Of a stretch of 13,275 nucleotides of DNA, positions 6,446 to 12,365 are shown in pieces (within the stretch, counting starts at the first letter, position 1; the number at the start of each line of letters is the position of its first letter). This DNA comes from Acidobacteriota bacterium. GTDB lineage: Bacteria; Acidobacteriota; Terriglobia; Acidiferrales; UBA7541. The notes below the pieces were generated by a model, which saw only the letters and a program-made list of their open reading frames with translations, searched no databases and had not been told where the DNA came from. The translations under genes were made by a program, and so were the position numbers. The stretch lies in contig PMOP01000512.1 in the NCBI GenBank assembly GCA_003161495.1, positions 1,098 through 14,372 of the forward strand, written 5' to 3'.

Positions 6446-6969
6446 GACGGGTTTTCCTCCGAAGATCCGCATCCGCCTTTGGAAGGGTGCGCGTATTTTA
6501 CGAGTCGAAGCCGATTCAGCCTGCCGGCGCGTTTGTACTGGACCGTGTCCATACTCCCCCGAATAATATGCAACCCTAAACCACCAGGCCTTATCTCGTC
6601 CAGCGAGCGGGCAGGAATCTTGGTCGTGTCCACGGCGGCGCCACAATCAAAGAGCAGAATTTCGACGCCTTGTTCCGCTTCTCCATTCGTGCTGCGTTGC
6701 AGGCGATTGCAATACACCTCAATGGGCTGGTCCAGACGGCCGTGATAGGAATGCCGCATGATATTGGCCACGGCTTCGTCCACCGCCCGAATGATGGCCC
6801 TCGTATGTTCCGCGGAAAATCCCAGCATGTCCATCAAGGGTTCCAGCGCGCCGCGAATCACGCAGAGCAATGTGGGATGGCTGCGCAGCTCAAGCTTCAG
6901 CAGAAAAGCGCGGGCTATTTTCGGGGATTTCTTCATGCCGCGTAGCTGTTTTGCCGCGACTGGAGTCAT
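6442..6969 (-). CDS. RsbW/SpoIIAB-like serine kinase (anti-sigma factor type)
   Basis: The protein has 175 residues with one HATPase_c_2 (GHKL) domain. The ATP-binding motifs are present: the N box AVDEAVANIMRHSY (Glu65, Asn69), a degenerate G1 FDCGAAVD (107-114) and G2 PGGLGLHIIRG (128-138). This family phosphorylates STAS proteins on serine and, when free, sequesters a sigma factor or other partner. No sigma factor gene is in the window. It is the first gene of the string: the ATG at 6969 has GAGGG seven bases upstream, and the TGA overlaps the STAS start by four bases, so the two proteins should be made together. The C-terminal 15 residues (HPSKGGCGSSEENPS) lie beyond the domain and partly exist to carry the next gene's ribosome binding site. 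Met12 is an alternative start without a binding site. Confidence 0.88.
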   Translation of the reverse strand: MTPVAAKQLRGMKKSPKIARAFLLKLELRSHPTLLCVIRGALEPLMDMLGFSAEHTRAIIRAVDEAVANIMRHSYHGRLDQPIEVYCNRLQRSTNGEAEQGVEILLFDCGAAVDTTKIPARSLDEIRPGGLGLHIIRGSMDTVQYKRAGRLNRLRLVKYAHPSKGGCGSSEENPS

Positions 6970-7003
6970 GTACGGCCCTCAGTTCTTCATTTGGCAACGC
7001 CCC

Positions 7004-7033
7004 AGAGTACATGCTATGCCGGGGTTATGGCAA
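7004..7033 (-). promoter_or_regulatory. Weak candidate promoter of the kinase-STAS-Mla string
   Basis: TTGCCA at 7033-7028 (5 of 6 to -35) and TACTCT at 7009-7004 (3 of 6 to -10) are separated by 18 bases, about 35 bases upstream of the kinase start. The match is modest, and another sigma factor could be used. Confidence 0.25.
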
Positions 7034-7083
7034 AGAAACATAGATTTGCTCTGGGAGCAATGGAATTCGTCCAGGCGGGCTTT

Positions 7084-7113
7084 AGTAGCACAGGCAAGAG
7101 TGCCTGTGCTACT
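7084..7113. repeat. Short perfect hairpin repeat, copy 2 of the palindromic family
   Basis: Arms of 13 bases (AGTAGCACAGGCA and its exact complement) surround the four-base loop AGAG. It lies 12 bases beyond the stop of the DAHP synthase gene. On its left, gcgggctttag at 7075-7085 resembles an arm of copies 1 and 3, so this may be a composite or remnant. No T tract follows on either strand; a role in 3' end protection of the DAHP synthase mRNA is plausible. Confidence 0.8.
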
Positions 7114-7125
7114 CCTGCGTTCCTC

Positions 7126-8145
7126 TTACCGCGCGGCGGTCGCCATGGCTATGGCAGGCTGCAGCCCCACCATCATCGCGGCAAAAGCCGGCAAATCGAG
7201 GGATTGCGGCCCGTCGGACAGGGCGCGCTCCGGGCAAGGGTGTACTTCAATGATAATGCCATCGGCGCCGATCGCGACGGCCGCGCGCGACGCCGCCGGG
7301 ACCAGGCTTCGGCGCCCTGTGGCGTGTGACGGATCGACCACCACAGGCAAGTGGCAAAGTTCTTTGGCAAGCGCCACGCCCGCGAGGTCCAGCGTGTTTC
7401 TCAATTCAGAGTCAAACGTTTTGATTCCCCGCTCGCACAAAACCACGTTGGGGTTTCCGCCCGAGAGCAAGTACTCGGCGGCCAGTAGCCATTCCTTGAT
7501 CGTGGCCGAAGGGCCGCGCTTCAACAGCACGGGCCGCGGCACGGTGGCAAGACGCCGCAGCAGCGGATAATTCTGCATGTTGCGCGCGCCCACCTGCATC
7601 ATGTCCGCGTACTCAACCACCGCATCGAGATCCTCGACGCCCATCACTTCGGTGACAATCGGCAGGCCGGTCTCTTCCCGGGCTTCCGCCAGAATCTTCA
7701 GCCCTTCCAGGCCAAGGCCCTGGAAATCGTACGGCGACGTGCGCGGTTTGTACGCGCCGCCGCGCAGCAGTTGCGCGCCGGCCGCTTTCACTCCGCGCGC
7801 GGTTTCCATCAACTGTTCGCGCGATTCGACAGAACAGGGCCCCGCGATCACCACAAGGTCCGGGCCGCCGATCTTTACGCCACTCACGTCCACCACGGTG
7901 CGTTGCGGCTGCAGCTCGCGGCTGACCAGCGTGAACGGCTGCGAAATGGAAATGATGTCGGCCACGCCCGGAGCAACGCGCAGCGATTCGACTTCGCTGC
8001 GGCGCCCGCGATTTTTTCCGACCACGCCGATGACGGTGCGCTCGGCGCCCTGAATCAGGTGAGGGAGAAATCCGCATTCCTTGATCCTGTTCATGACGTG
8101 TTGTATTTGCTCCTCCGTCGCGTTTGCCGACATGTTGACGATCAT
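7126..8145 (-). CDS. aroF: 3-deoxy-7-phosphoheptulonate (DAHP) synthase
   Basis: The protein has 339 residues. It condenses phosphoenolpyruvate and erythrose-4-phosphate to DAHP, the entry step to Phe, Tyr and Trp. Residues 1 to about 70 form a ferredoxin-like, ACT-type domain ([28 protein letters not shown], then [11 protein letters not shown]). This is the arrangement of Thermotoga-type DAHP synthases, in which that domain mediates feedback inhibition by aromatic amino acids. The catalytic barrel has [11 protein letters not shown] (98-108), [15 protein letters not shown] (129-143), [14 protein letters not shown] and [14 protein letters not shown] seven bases before ATG 8145 fixes the start. 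The mRNA leader at 8146-8350 carries an aromatic leader peptide and alternative hairpins, so expression is probably controlled by attenuation in addition to feedback on the enzyme. The symbol follows common usage; naming among aroF, aroG and aroA varies. Confidence 0.95.
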   Translation of the reverse strand: MIVNMSANATEEQIQHVMNRIKECGFLPHLIQGAERTVIGVVGKNRGRRSEVESLRVAPGVADIISISQPFTLVSRELQPQRTVVDVSGVKIGGPDLVVIAGPCSVESREQLMETARGVKAAGAQLLRGGAYKPRTSPYDFQGLGLEGLKILAEAREETGLPIVTEVMGVEDLDAVVEYADMMQVGARNMQNYPLLRRLATVPRPVLLKRGPSATIKEWLLAAEYLLSGGNPNVVLCERGIKTFDSELRNTLDLAGVALAKELCHLPVVVDPSHATGRRSLVPAASRAAVAIGADGIIIEVHPCPERALSDGPQSLDLPAFAAMMVGLQPAIAMATAAR

Positions 8146-8181
8146 CGTAAATCTCCTTTTACTTTCTACCCTCAGGGCAAT

Positions 8182-8214
8182 AAAAAAGCCGCGAACCCTG
8201 TGGGTCTTCGCGGC
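8182..8214 (-). terminator. Intrinsic terminator in the DAHP synthase leader (attenuator 3:4)
   Basis: On the minus strand, GCCGCGAA (8214-8207) pairs perfectly with TTCGCGGC (8195-8188). An inner CCC/GGG helix sits inside the loop, and six T residues follow (8187-8182). It lies 37 bases before the start codon of the gene it precedes, with no gene ending just upstream. It therefore works as a conditional attenuator rather than an end-of-gene terminator. Confidence 0.88.
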
Positions 8215-8308
8215 CAGTTTGGGAATCTTTTTCGCGCTATCTGACTTTTTGCTTTACCTTGACTCGCGCGCGATCCGCCCCTGGCCGCTTCCCGACCAAG
8301 GGAAGCGG
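8188..8308 (-). promoter_or_regulatory. Ribosome-mediated attenuator with alternative hairpins
   Basis: Three mutually exclusive stems are perfect by eye. Stem 1:2 is CCGCTTCCC (8308-8300) with GGGAAGCGG (8293-8285), 9 pairs and a 6-base loop, lying over codons 13-21 of the leader peptide. Stem 2:3, the antiterminator, is GCGGCCAG (8288-8281) with CTGGCCGC (8217-8210), 8 pairs. Stem 3:4 is the terminator at 8214-8188. Segment 2 shares bases between 1:2 and 2:3, and segment 3 shares bases between 2:3 and 3:4. Stalling on aromatic codons would cover segment 1, free segment 2 to capture segment 3, and let transcription enter aroF. The logic matches enterobacterial trp and phe attenuators. Confidence 0.88.
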
Positions 8309-8346
8309 TACGTAAAGGCGAACCAAGAATAATAGCGTGAGTGCAT
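8254..8346 (-). CDS. Aromatic leader peptide of the DAHP synthase attenuator
   Basis: A 30-residue frame from ATG 8346 to TAA 8254 contains RYYSWFAFTYRFPW at residues 4-17. This has three Tyr, three Phe and two Trp among 14 residues, followed by a plain Gly/Ser/Arg tail. Such density of exactly the pathway's end products is the hallmark of an attenuation leader peptide, whose only role is to report charging of tRNA-Tyr, tRNA-Phe and tRNA-Trp by ribosome stalling. The aromatic codons run directly into segment 1 of the 1:2 hairpin. There is no ribosome binding site. The -10 box ends 10 bases before the A of the ATG, so the transcript probably begins 0-4 bases before it, a leaderless start like that known for trpL of Sinorhizobium. 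The mixed aromatic content suits a single DAHP synthase that must answer shortage of any of the three amino acids. Confidence 0.9.
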   Translation of the reverse strand: MHSRYYSWFAFTYRFPWSGSGQGRIARESR

Positions 8347-8356
8347 TGCGAGAGTG

Positions 8357-8385
8357 AGAATACGCAGGCAAAGCCCAAATGTCAA
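8357..8385 (-). promoter_or_regulatory. Sigma70-like promoter of the leader peptide and aroF
   Basis: TTGACA at 8385-8380 is a perfect -35. A 17-base spacer leads to TATTCT at 8362-8357 (4 of 6 to the -10). The expected start is at about 8350-8346, immediately before or at the leader peptide ATG. It lies just inside the left arm of palindromic repeat copy 3, so the repeat does not separate promoter from gene. Confidence 0.7.
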
Positions 8386-8393
8386 GGTTTTAG

Positions 8394-8525
8394 GTAGGGC
8401 GGGCTTTAGTCTGCCGATTTTCGTATGGCAAGCCCCCCAAAGAATTAAGGATCGATGCCAAACGTGGAATTTACGACGAGTAGCCTTATAAGAATTCAAC
8501 CCCGACAGGCTAAAGCCCGTCCTAC
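8394..8525. repeat. Palindromic intergenic repeat, copy 3 (long, with 80-base core)
   Basis: The left arm 8394-8417 (GTAGGGCGGGCTTTAGTCTG...) and the right arm ending at 8525 are inverted copies of the same sequence, with about 21 of 24 bases matching. They are separated by about 84 bases, rather than the 20-30 seen in copies 1 and 4. The core has no reading frame I can support. The outer TAG of the right arm is the stop of the GAF-ANTAR gene. Confidence 0.8.
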
Positions 8526-9250
8526 TGCCCTGTCATCCCGCGCCGCACATCCTCGCTCAGCACAATCGCCTCGGACACTTCCTTCATCGATTTGCGTCGC
8601 TGCCTGCTCTGCCGTTGTATGGTGAGATACGCTTCCTCTTCCGTGATCTTGAGTTCGCGCTGCAGAATTCCCTTCGCGCGCTCGACCAGCTTTCGTGTCT
8701 CCAGCTTTTCCGAGAGGTGCAGGTTTTCGCTTTCCAGCCGCGCCATTTCGATTTCCGCGCCCACCAGAAATCCGATGGTTGAAACCAGCACGATTTCCCG
8801 GTCCGTGTATTCATGCGGCTCCCGATTTTGCAGATTGATCACTCCCACAATCCGTCCGCGGCACAAAACAGGCACCGACAGGAACGCTTCAAAGCGGTCC
8901 TCCGGCAAATCCTTGAACAATTGAAAGCGCGGATCCTGCGACGCATTCACCGCCACCGCCACCGGCTTTCCGTGCTCCGCCACCCATCCCGTGATGCCCT
9001 GCCCCAGCCGCAGCTTGAGCCGGTCCACCACATCGGCATGCGCGTTTTTTGAGGAGCGCAGAATCAGCTCCCCGTCCTCCAGCGCGTACAGGAAGCAGGA
9101 ATCGCAACTGACCACTGACGCCGCAAAATCCACGATCTGAGACAGCACTTCATGCAGCGGGTCTGCCGCAGCCATACGGCTGGCCATTTTGTTGATGAAA
9201 TCAACTTCGGGATTATCGGTCATAGCGAGCTTGGAGAGTTCCGTATTCAC
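8522..9250 (-). CDS. GAF-ANTAR domain regulator (RNA-binding antiterminator type)
   Basis: The protein has 242 residues. A GAF domain at about 30-170 (LSQIVDFAASVVSCDSCFLY, GQGITGWVAEHGKPVAV, FLSVPVLCRGRIVGVINLQN) probably senses a small ligand. A helical linker (EMARLESENLHLSEKLETRK) leads to an ANTAR domain at about 177-234, with the typical LVERAKGILQRELKITEEEAY and KSMKEVSEAIVLSE. ANTAR proteins bind paired hexaloop RNA stems and prevent transcription termination. The gene sits directly upstream of the aroF leader, which itself contains a terminator, and downstream of hemD. A target cannot be read from the sequence. The start is GTG 9250; ATG 9223 (MTDNPEVDF) is equally possible, and neither has a strong ribosome binding site. 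The stop codon TAG belongs to the flanking repeat, so the last residues (MTGQ) abut it. Confidence 0.88.
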   Translation of the reverse strand: MNTELSKLAMTDNPEVDFINKMASRMAAADPLHEVLSQIVDFAASVVSCDSCFLYALEDGELILRSSKNAHADVVDRLKLRLGQGITGWVAEHGKPVAVAVNASQDPRFQLFKDLPEDRFEAFLSVPVLCRGRIVGVINLQNREPHEYTDREIVLVSTIGFLVGAEIEMARLESENLHLSEKLETRKLVERAKGILQRELKITEEEAYLTIQRQSRQRRKSMKEVSEAIVLSEDVRRGMTGQ

Positions 9251-9323
9251 CCATCAAGGCTACGCAGGGACGCAGGGACTGTCCAATTCTTACTATGGAT
9301 GCGAGCCATCAGTCTTTGCTTGG

Positions 9324-9340
9324 ATTAACGCGGCGTTAAT
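9324..9340. promoter_or_regulatory. Perfect 17-base palindrome, possible operator
   Basis: ATTAACGC-G-GCGTTAAT is perfectly symmetric with 8-base arms. It lies in the gap between hemD and the GAF-ANTAR gene, 74 bases upstream of the latter's GTG. The odd length and short AT-ended arms suit a dimeric DNA-binding protein better than an RNA hairpin. No regulator is identified. Confidence 0.35.
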
Positions 9341-9351
9341 ATTTGTTTTCC

Positions 9352-9423
9352 GTGGCATAGGCTTCAGCCTGTGCGGTTTTGTCCTCGCTTAAACCAAACC
9401 GCACAGGCTGGAGCCTACGCCAC
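9352..9423. repeat. Palindromic intergenic repeat, copy 4
   Basis: The left arm 9352-9379 (GTGGCATAGGCTTCAGCCTG then TGCGGTTT) and the right arm, up to 9423, are inverted copies with only about two differences. A short loop including gtcctcgctt lies between. The core TAGGCT-CAGCCTG resembles copies 1 and 3, while TGTGCGG links it to copies 2 and 5. The last two codons and TAG stop of hemD lie inside its right arm. Confidence 0.85.
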
Positions 9424-10284
9424 AGAAGCCCTTTTTCGCTGCAAAATTTCGGCGCTGCGTTGCGCCGCTTCGCTGACCAGGTATCCCATTTTGGGGTGCG
9501 ACGGTTCCATGTCCGGAGCAATGCCAAATTCGCGAAGCCTCTCGCTGGTCGTGGGACCGATGGAGGCCACCACCATCCGCGCAAACGCCCGGCGCAATGC
9601 GTCCGCTTCCTTCATTTCCGCCGCGATTTCCAAAAGATGATCTAACTGCGTGCCCGTGGTAAACAGAATCACGTCAAATTCATTTCGCGAAATTGCTGCA
9701 ATCGCGGAACGCAGCGGCCCAGTGTCTACAGGCAGCGCCCATTCATAAATGGGCACCGAAGTAACCAGCCCGCCGAGCGAGCCGAGGCCTGCTAGCAAAT
9801 CTCGATTGGACACGCCATATTCCTGCACCGCGATTCGCTTTCCCTTCACCGGCAAGCGCGCCGCGTTTTCCTCCAGCGCGTGCAAAAGCTCGCGCCAGGT
9901 ATTCGGTTCTGGCGCCGTCAGCGCAATCGGAACGTTCCACTCTTTCAATACAGCGACAGGTTTCGGCCCACGCGCCACCACCGCAATCTTGCCAAGTTCC
10001 GCCAAATATTCTTCCAGCGGATAAATCGTCTCCACCACTTTTGCCAGCAAGCGCGTCCCCACCCCGGTCAGAAAAATAACCATGTCGAATCTGCCCGCAA
10101 AGAGCGTCTTCGCAAAGGCCAGCGCCTCGGTGTTGCTTTCCAGAGGAATTTCACGCATGGACGGCGCGACTGTGGCCACGCCGCCGTGATTGGCGATCAG
10201 CTTGGCCATTTCAGGCCCGCGCCTGCTTTCCAGTGAAAGCACGCGCAGGCCGGCAAAATCGCGGGGTGAATCTTCAGGATCCAT
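9415..10284 (-). CDS. hemD: Uroporphyrinogen-III synthase
   Basis: The protein has 289 residues from ATG 10284. It should close and invert ring D of hydroxymethylbilane to make uroporphyrinogen III, the branch point for heme, siroheme and cobalamin. The two-lobed family pattern is visible: LRVLSLESRRGPEMAKLIANHGG, then MVIFLTGVGTRLL and IAVVARGPKPVAVLKEWN in one lobe. The second lobe has RIAVQEYGVSNRDLLAGLGSLGG, FDVILFTTGTQLDHLLEIA, VVASIGPTTSERLREFGI and HPKMGYLVSEAA. The final helix (AQRSAEILQRKR) is typical. The start could also be ATG 10296 or 10293; all are weakly supported, with GAGGG only two bases before 10284. It is not linked to other tetrapyrrole genes here, and its neighbour is the GAF-ANTAR regulator. 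Its stop codon is inside the palindromic repeat at 9352-9423. Confidence 0.88.
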   Translation of the reverse strand: MDPEDSPRDFAGLRVLSLESRRGPEMAKLIANHGGVATVAPSMREIPLESNTEALAFAKTLFAGRFDMVIFLTGVGTRLLAKVVETIYPLEEYLAELGKIAVVARGPKPVAVLKEWNVPIALTAPEPNTWRELLHALEENAARLPVKGKRIAVQEYGVSNRDLLAGLGSLGGLVTSVPIYEWALPVDTGPLRSAIAAISRNEFDVILFTTGTQLDHLLEIAAEMKEADALRRAFARMVVASIGPTTSERLREFGIAPDMEPSHPKMGYLVSEAAQRSAEILQRKRASVA

Positions 10285-10403
10285 GACCCTCATCATGCCG
10301 CAAGTGGGGAATTTCTTCCATGACTTGGGAGATGGGTAACACCAGCGCTCTTGGCTGTGAGAGCTTGTTAGCCACACCTGTTTTGATTGCGCAAATTTAA
10401 TTG

Positions 10404-10438
10404 GTAGAAAACCGCACAGGCAGGAGTGCCTGTGCTAC
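10404..10438. repeat. Short hairpin repeat, copy 5 of the palindromic family
   Basis: GCACAGGCA (10414-10422) and TGCCTGTGC (10427-10435) pair perfectly around the loop GGAG, and gtag/ctac flank them at 10404-10407 and 10435-10438. The hairpin is the same as copy 2 at 7084-7113 apart from outer bases. It lies between the YqaA-type gene and hemD. Confidence 0.75.
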
Positions 10439-10483
10439 TTGGGCAAAATCAAGACGGCGCGCTTGCTGCAGCGGGTTGGATGT

Positions 10484-11092
10484 TTACGCCGCCACGCGCC
10501 TTCCGCCACCGGCGTCAAACCACTGGTAAACGGCGAACGCGCTTCCAGCGATCGAAATCACTATCAGCGCGATCATTAGGTGGTCGAGCCACGGCGCTTC
10601 AACCTGCCGGATGATCCACCGTCCGTAGTGAACAGCAAGCGCGGCCTCGATTGCAAAGCGCACAAATCTCCCGATGCCGACCATTCCCAGGAGTTTATTT
10701 CGCGGATAGCGGAACGCCGCGGCAGCAGCTACAAATGGCGTAAATGGAAATGGCGGCGGCATGATCGATGCCACCACAAGCGCCCAACTTGCATGCTTTT
10801 CCACCAGCAATCGAATGTAGTCGAGATGCCGGCGTGAGACCAACTTCTTCTGCCCGCCCTCGCTCTTTCGGCTGATCCAGTCTGTGGCCAGGCAGCCGAT
10901 CAGCGATCCGGCCGTGGCCATTAGCACGTAATAGAGCGCGCGCTGGTGATATCGAGCGCACAACGCCAGCACAAGTAAGTCGTTGCCCATCGGCACCACA
11001 AGAGGCGACGAATCAAACGCACCCAGTGTCAGCAATCCCAATCCGCCCGCGCGGAATAAAGCCCTGGCAATCGTGTGCAGGATCGATTTCAC
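10484..11092 (-). CDS. YqaA/DedA-type (VTT domain) membrane protein
   Basis: The protein has 202 residues and is strongly hydrophobic, with about five membrane segments. The VTT/SNARE-associated pattern is visible: GAFDSSPLVVPMGNDLLVLAL near the start, ATAGSLIGCLATDWISRKSEG, then LLVEKHASWALVVASIMPPPFPFTPFVAAAAAF and GRFVRFAIEAALAVHYG. The Pro-rich MPPPFPFTPF re-entrant loop and the following Arg-containing helix are conserved in this family. Its better-studied DedA members move or scramble phospholipids and support membrane energetics, but the role of this branch is not known. GTG 11092 is chosen because it leaves a 28-base gap to the MFS gene and has AGGAC upstream; the open frame extends further into the MFS gene without support. 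It probably shares an operon with the two transporters upstream. Confidence 0.8.
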   Translation of the reverse strand: MKSILHTIARALFRAGGLGLLTLGAFDSSPLVVPMGNDLLVLALCARYHQRALYYVLMATAGSLIGCLATDWISRKSEGGQKKLVSRRHLDYIRLLVEKHASWALVVASIMPPPFPFTPFVAAAAAFRYPRNKLLGMVGIGRFVRFAIEAALAVHYGRWIIRQVEAPWLDHLMIALIVISIAGSAFAVYQWFDAGGGRRVAA

Positions 11093-11120
11093 TTCATTTG
11101 TCCTGGCGAAAATATAGCTT

Positions 11121-12365
11121 TCAAGACGACGCGGGCGCGGCAACCTGATGAAAGCTGCGTCCCTTGCGTTCCTTCCCCAGCGCAATGGTCACGATGAGCA
11201 CCGCAATGGTCACAATTTCAAATCCCGCAAGCGACCACTGGTAGCCCACGTGTTCCTGCAAGAGCAACTCCACCGTGTTGGTGGGAGCGGCGATCAGGAT
11301 TCCGAGCTGGTAGGCGAGGCCGGGAACGAGGCCGCGCGTTTCGTCCGGAGAAAGTTCGCTCAGGTGCACGGGTATCACTCCCCACGCGCCCTGCACGCCC
11401 GCTTGCATCAGGAAGGAACCGACCGCCAGCACAAGCAGCGACGTGCCGAAGGCCCAGAGTGGAATTACCAGTAATGCAAGTGACATTGCAACAATCATGG
11501 TGACTCTGCGGCCCAGCCGTTCCGAGAATTGTCCGAAAACTATTGCGCCCACGATGGCTCCGATATTGTAAAGAATGGCCATGTAGGCTCGCATATCGGG
11601 AGCGACGTTGTGCACGGTGCCCAGGAAATCCGGATACAAATCCTGCGTGCCGTGCGAGAGGAACATCATGAAGGTCATAAGCAAAACGAGATACAGAAAA
11701 CTCTTCCACTGCGTGGCCACGATTTTGAGCACCGCACCAGTCGATGGCGCGCGATGTTGCTTCCAGGCTTCCGATTCCGGCACGCGCGCACTGATATAAA
11801 ACGCCAGGAGCGCAGGCAATCCGCCCAGCCAGAACATGGGCCGCCATCCCCAAGTGGGCAGTACAAAGCGCGCCACGATGGCCGCGAGGATATACCCCAG
11901 CGAGTAGCCACTCTGCAAAACTCCGGAGAGAATTCCGCGCAATCGCGGCGGCACGGATTCCATGGCCAGCGAAGCGCCAATGCCCCATTCGCCGCCCATG
12001 CCAATGCCGTAGAGCGCGCGCATGATCAGAAAAAATGTCAGGTTGGGTGAAAATCCGCAGGCCAGCTCCACCACGGAAAAGAAAACTACGTTGGCCATCA
12101 AGGGAATGCGCCGCCCATAGCGGTCCGTGAGCAAGCCGAAGATGAGCGCGCCCACGGGACGCATGGCCAGCGTGACCAAGACGGAAGCCACGACCTTCGC
12201 TTTGCTGACGTGAAAATCGGCGGCCAGCCTGTCAAATAGGAAGACGACCACGAAAAAATCGAACGCATCCAGCGTCCATCCCAGAAACGATGCGGTTACA
12301 GCGTGGAATTGGCCCGCGCTGGAAAGCCCGGCCACTCCGCTGTCCCGCTCCTTGTTAAACAACAC
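11121..12365 (-). CDS. MFS carrier of the lactate/pyruvate:H+ (SHS/Jen1-like) type
   Basis: The protein has 414 residues, with 12 membrane helices expected. MFS landmarks include GWTLDAFDFFVVVFLFDRLA in helix 1, motif A GLLTDRYGRR (78-86), RALYGIGMGGEWG in helix 4, PESEAWKQ in the central loop, and SERLGRR repeating motif A in the second half. SHGTQDLYPDFL at about 237-248 closely follows the NXX[S/T]HX[S/T]QD pattern of the yeast carboxylate carrier Jen1 and the SHS family. I therefore favour lactate, pyruvate or another short carboxylate as substrate; an aromatic-acid carrier is the main alternative. The GTG start at 12365 overlaps the end of the symporter gene by 11 bases, with GGGAGG just upstream. 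TTG 12362 would give a better spacing. Confidence 0.82.
   Translation of the reverse strand: MLFNKERDSGVAGLSSAGQFHAVTASFLGWTLDAFDFFVVVFLFDRLAADFHVSKAKVVASVLVTLAMRPVGALIFGLLTDRYGRRIPLMANVVFFSVVELACGFSPNLTFFLIMRALYGIGMGGEWGIGASLAMESVPPRLRGILSGVLQSGYSLGYILAAIVARFVLPTWGWRPMFWLGGLPALLAFYISARVPESEAWKQHRAPSTGAVLKIVATQWKSFLYLVLLMTFMMFLSHGTQDLYPDFLGTVHNVAPDMRAYMAILYNIGAIVGAIVFGQFSERLGRRVTMIVAMSLALLVIPLWAFGTSLLVLAVGSFLMQAGVQGAWGVIPVHLSELSPDETRGLVPGLAYQLGILIAAPTNTVELLLQEHVGYQWSLAGFEIVTIAVLIVTIALGKERKGRSFHQVAAPASS

Noticed and set aside
6446..6646. Upstream extension of the STAS frame through the kinase gene
   Set aside because: The kinase motifs are in another frame there, and GTG 6445 has a good ribosome binding site and the GTGA overlap.
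8081..8332. Plus-strand frame across the aroF leader
   Set aside because: It is antisense to the leader peptide, terminator and aroF start; no ribosome binding site or recognisable protein pattern.
10285..10403. Possible promoter for hemD (TTGCGC with TAACAA)
   Set aside because: Both boxes match poorly and the spacing is ambiguous, so I do not list it as a feature.
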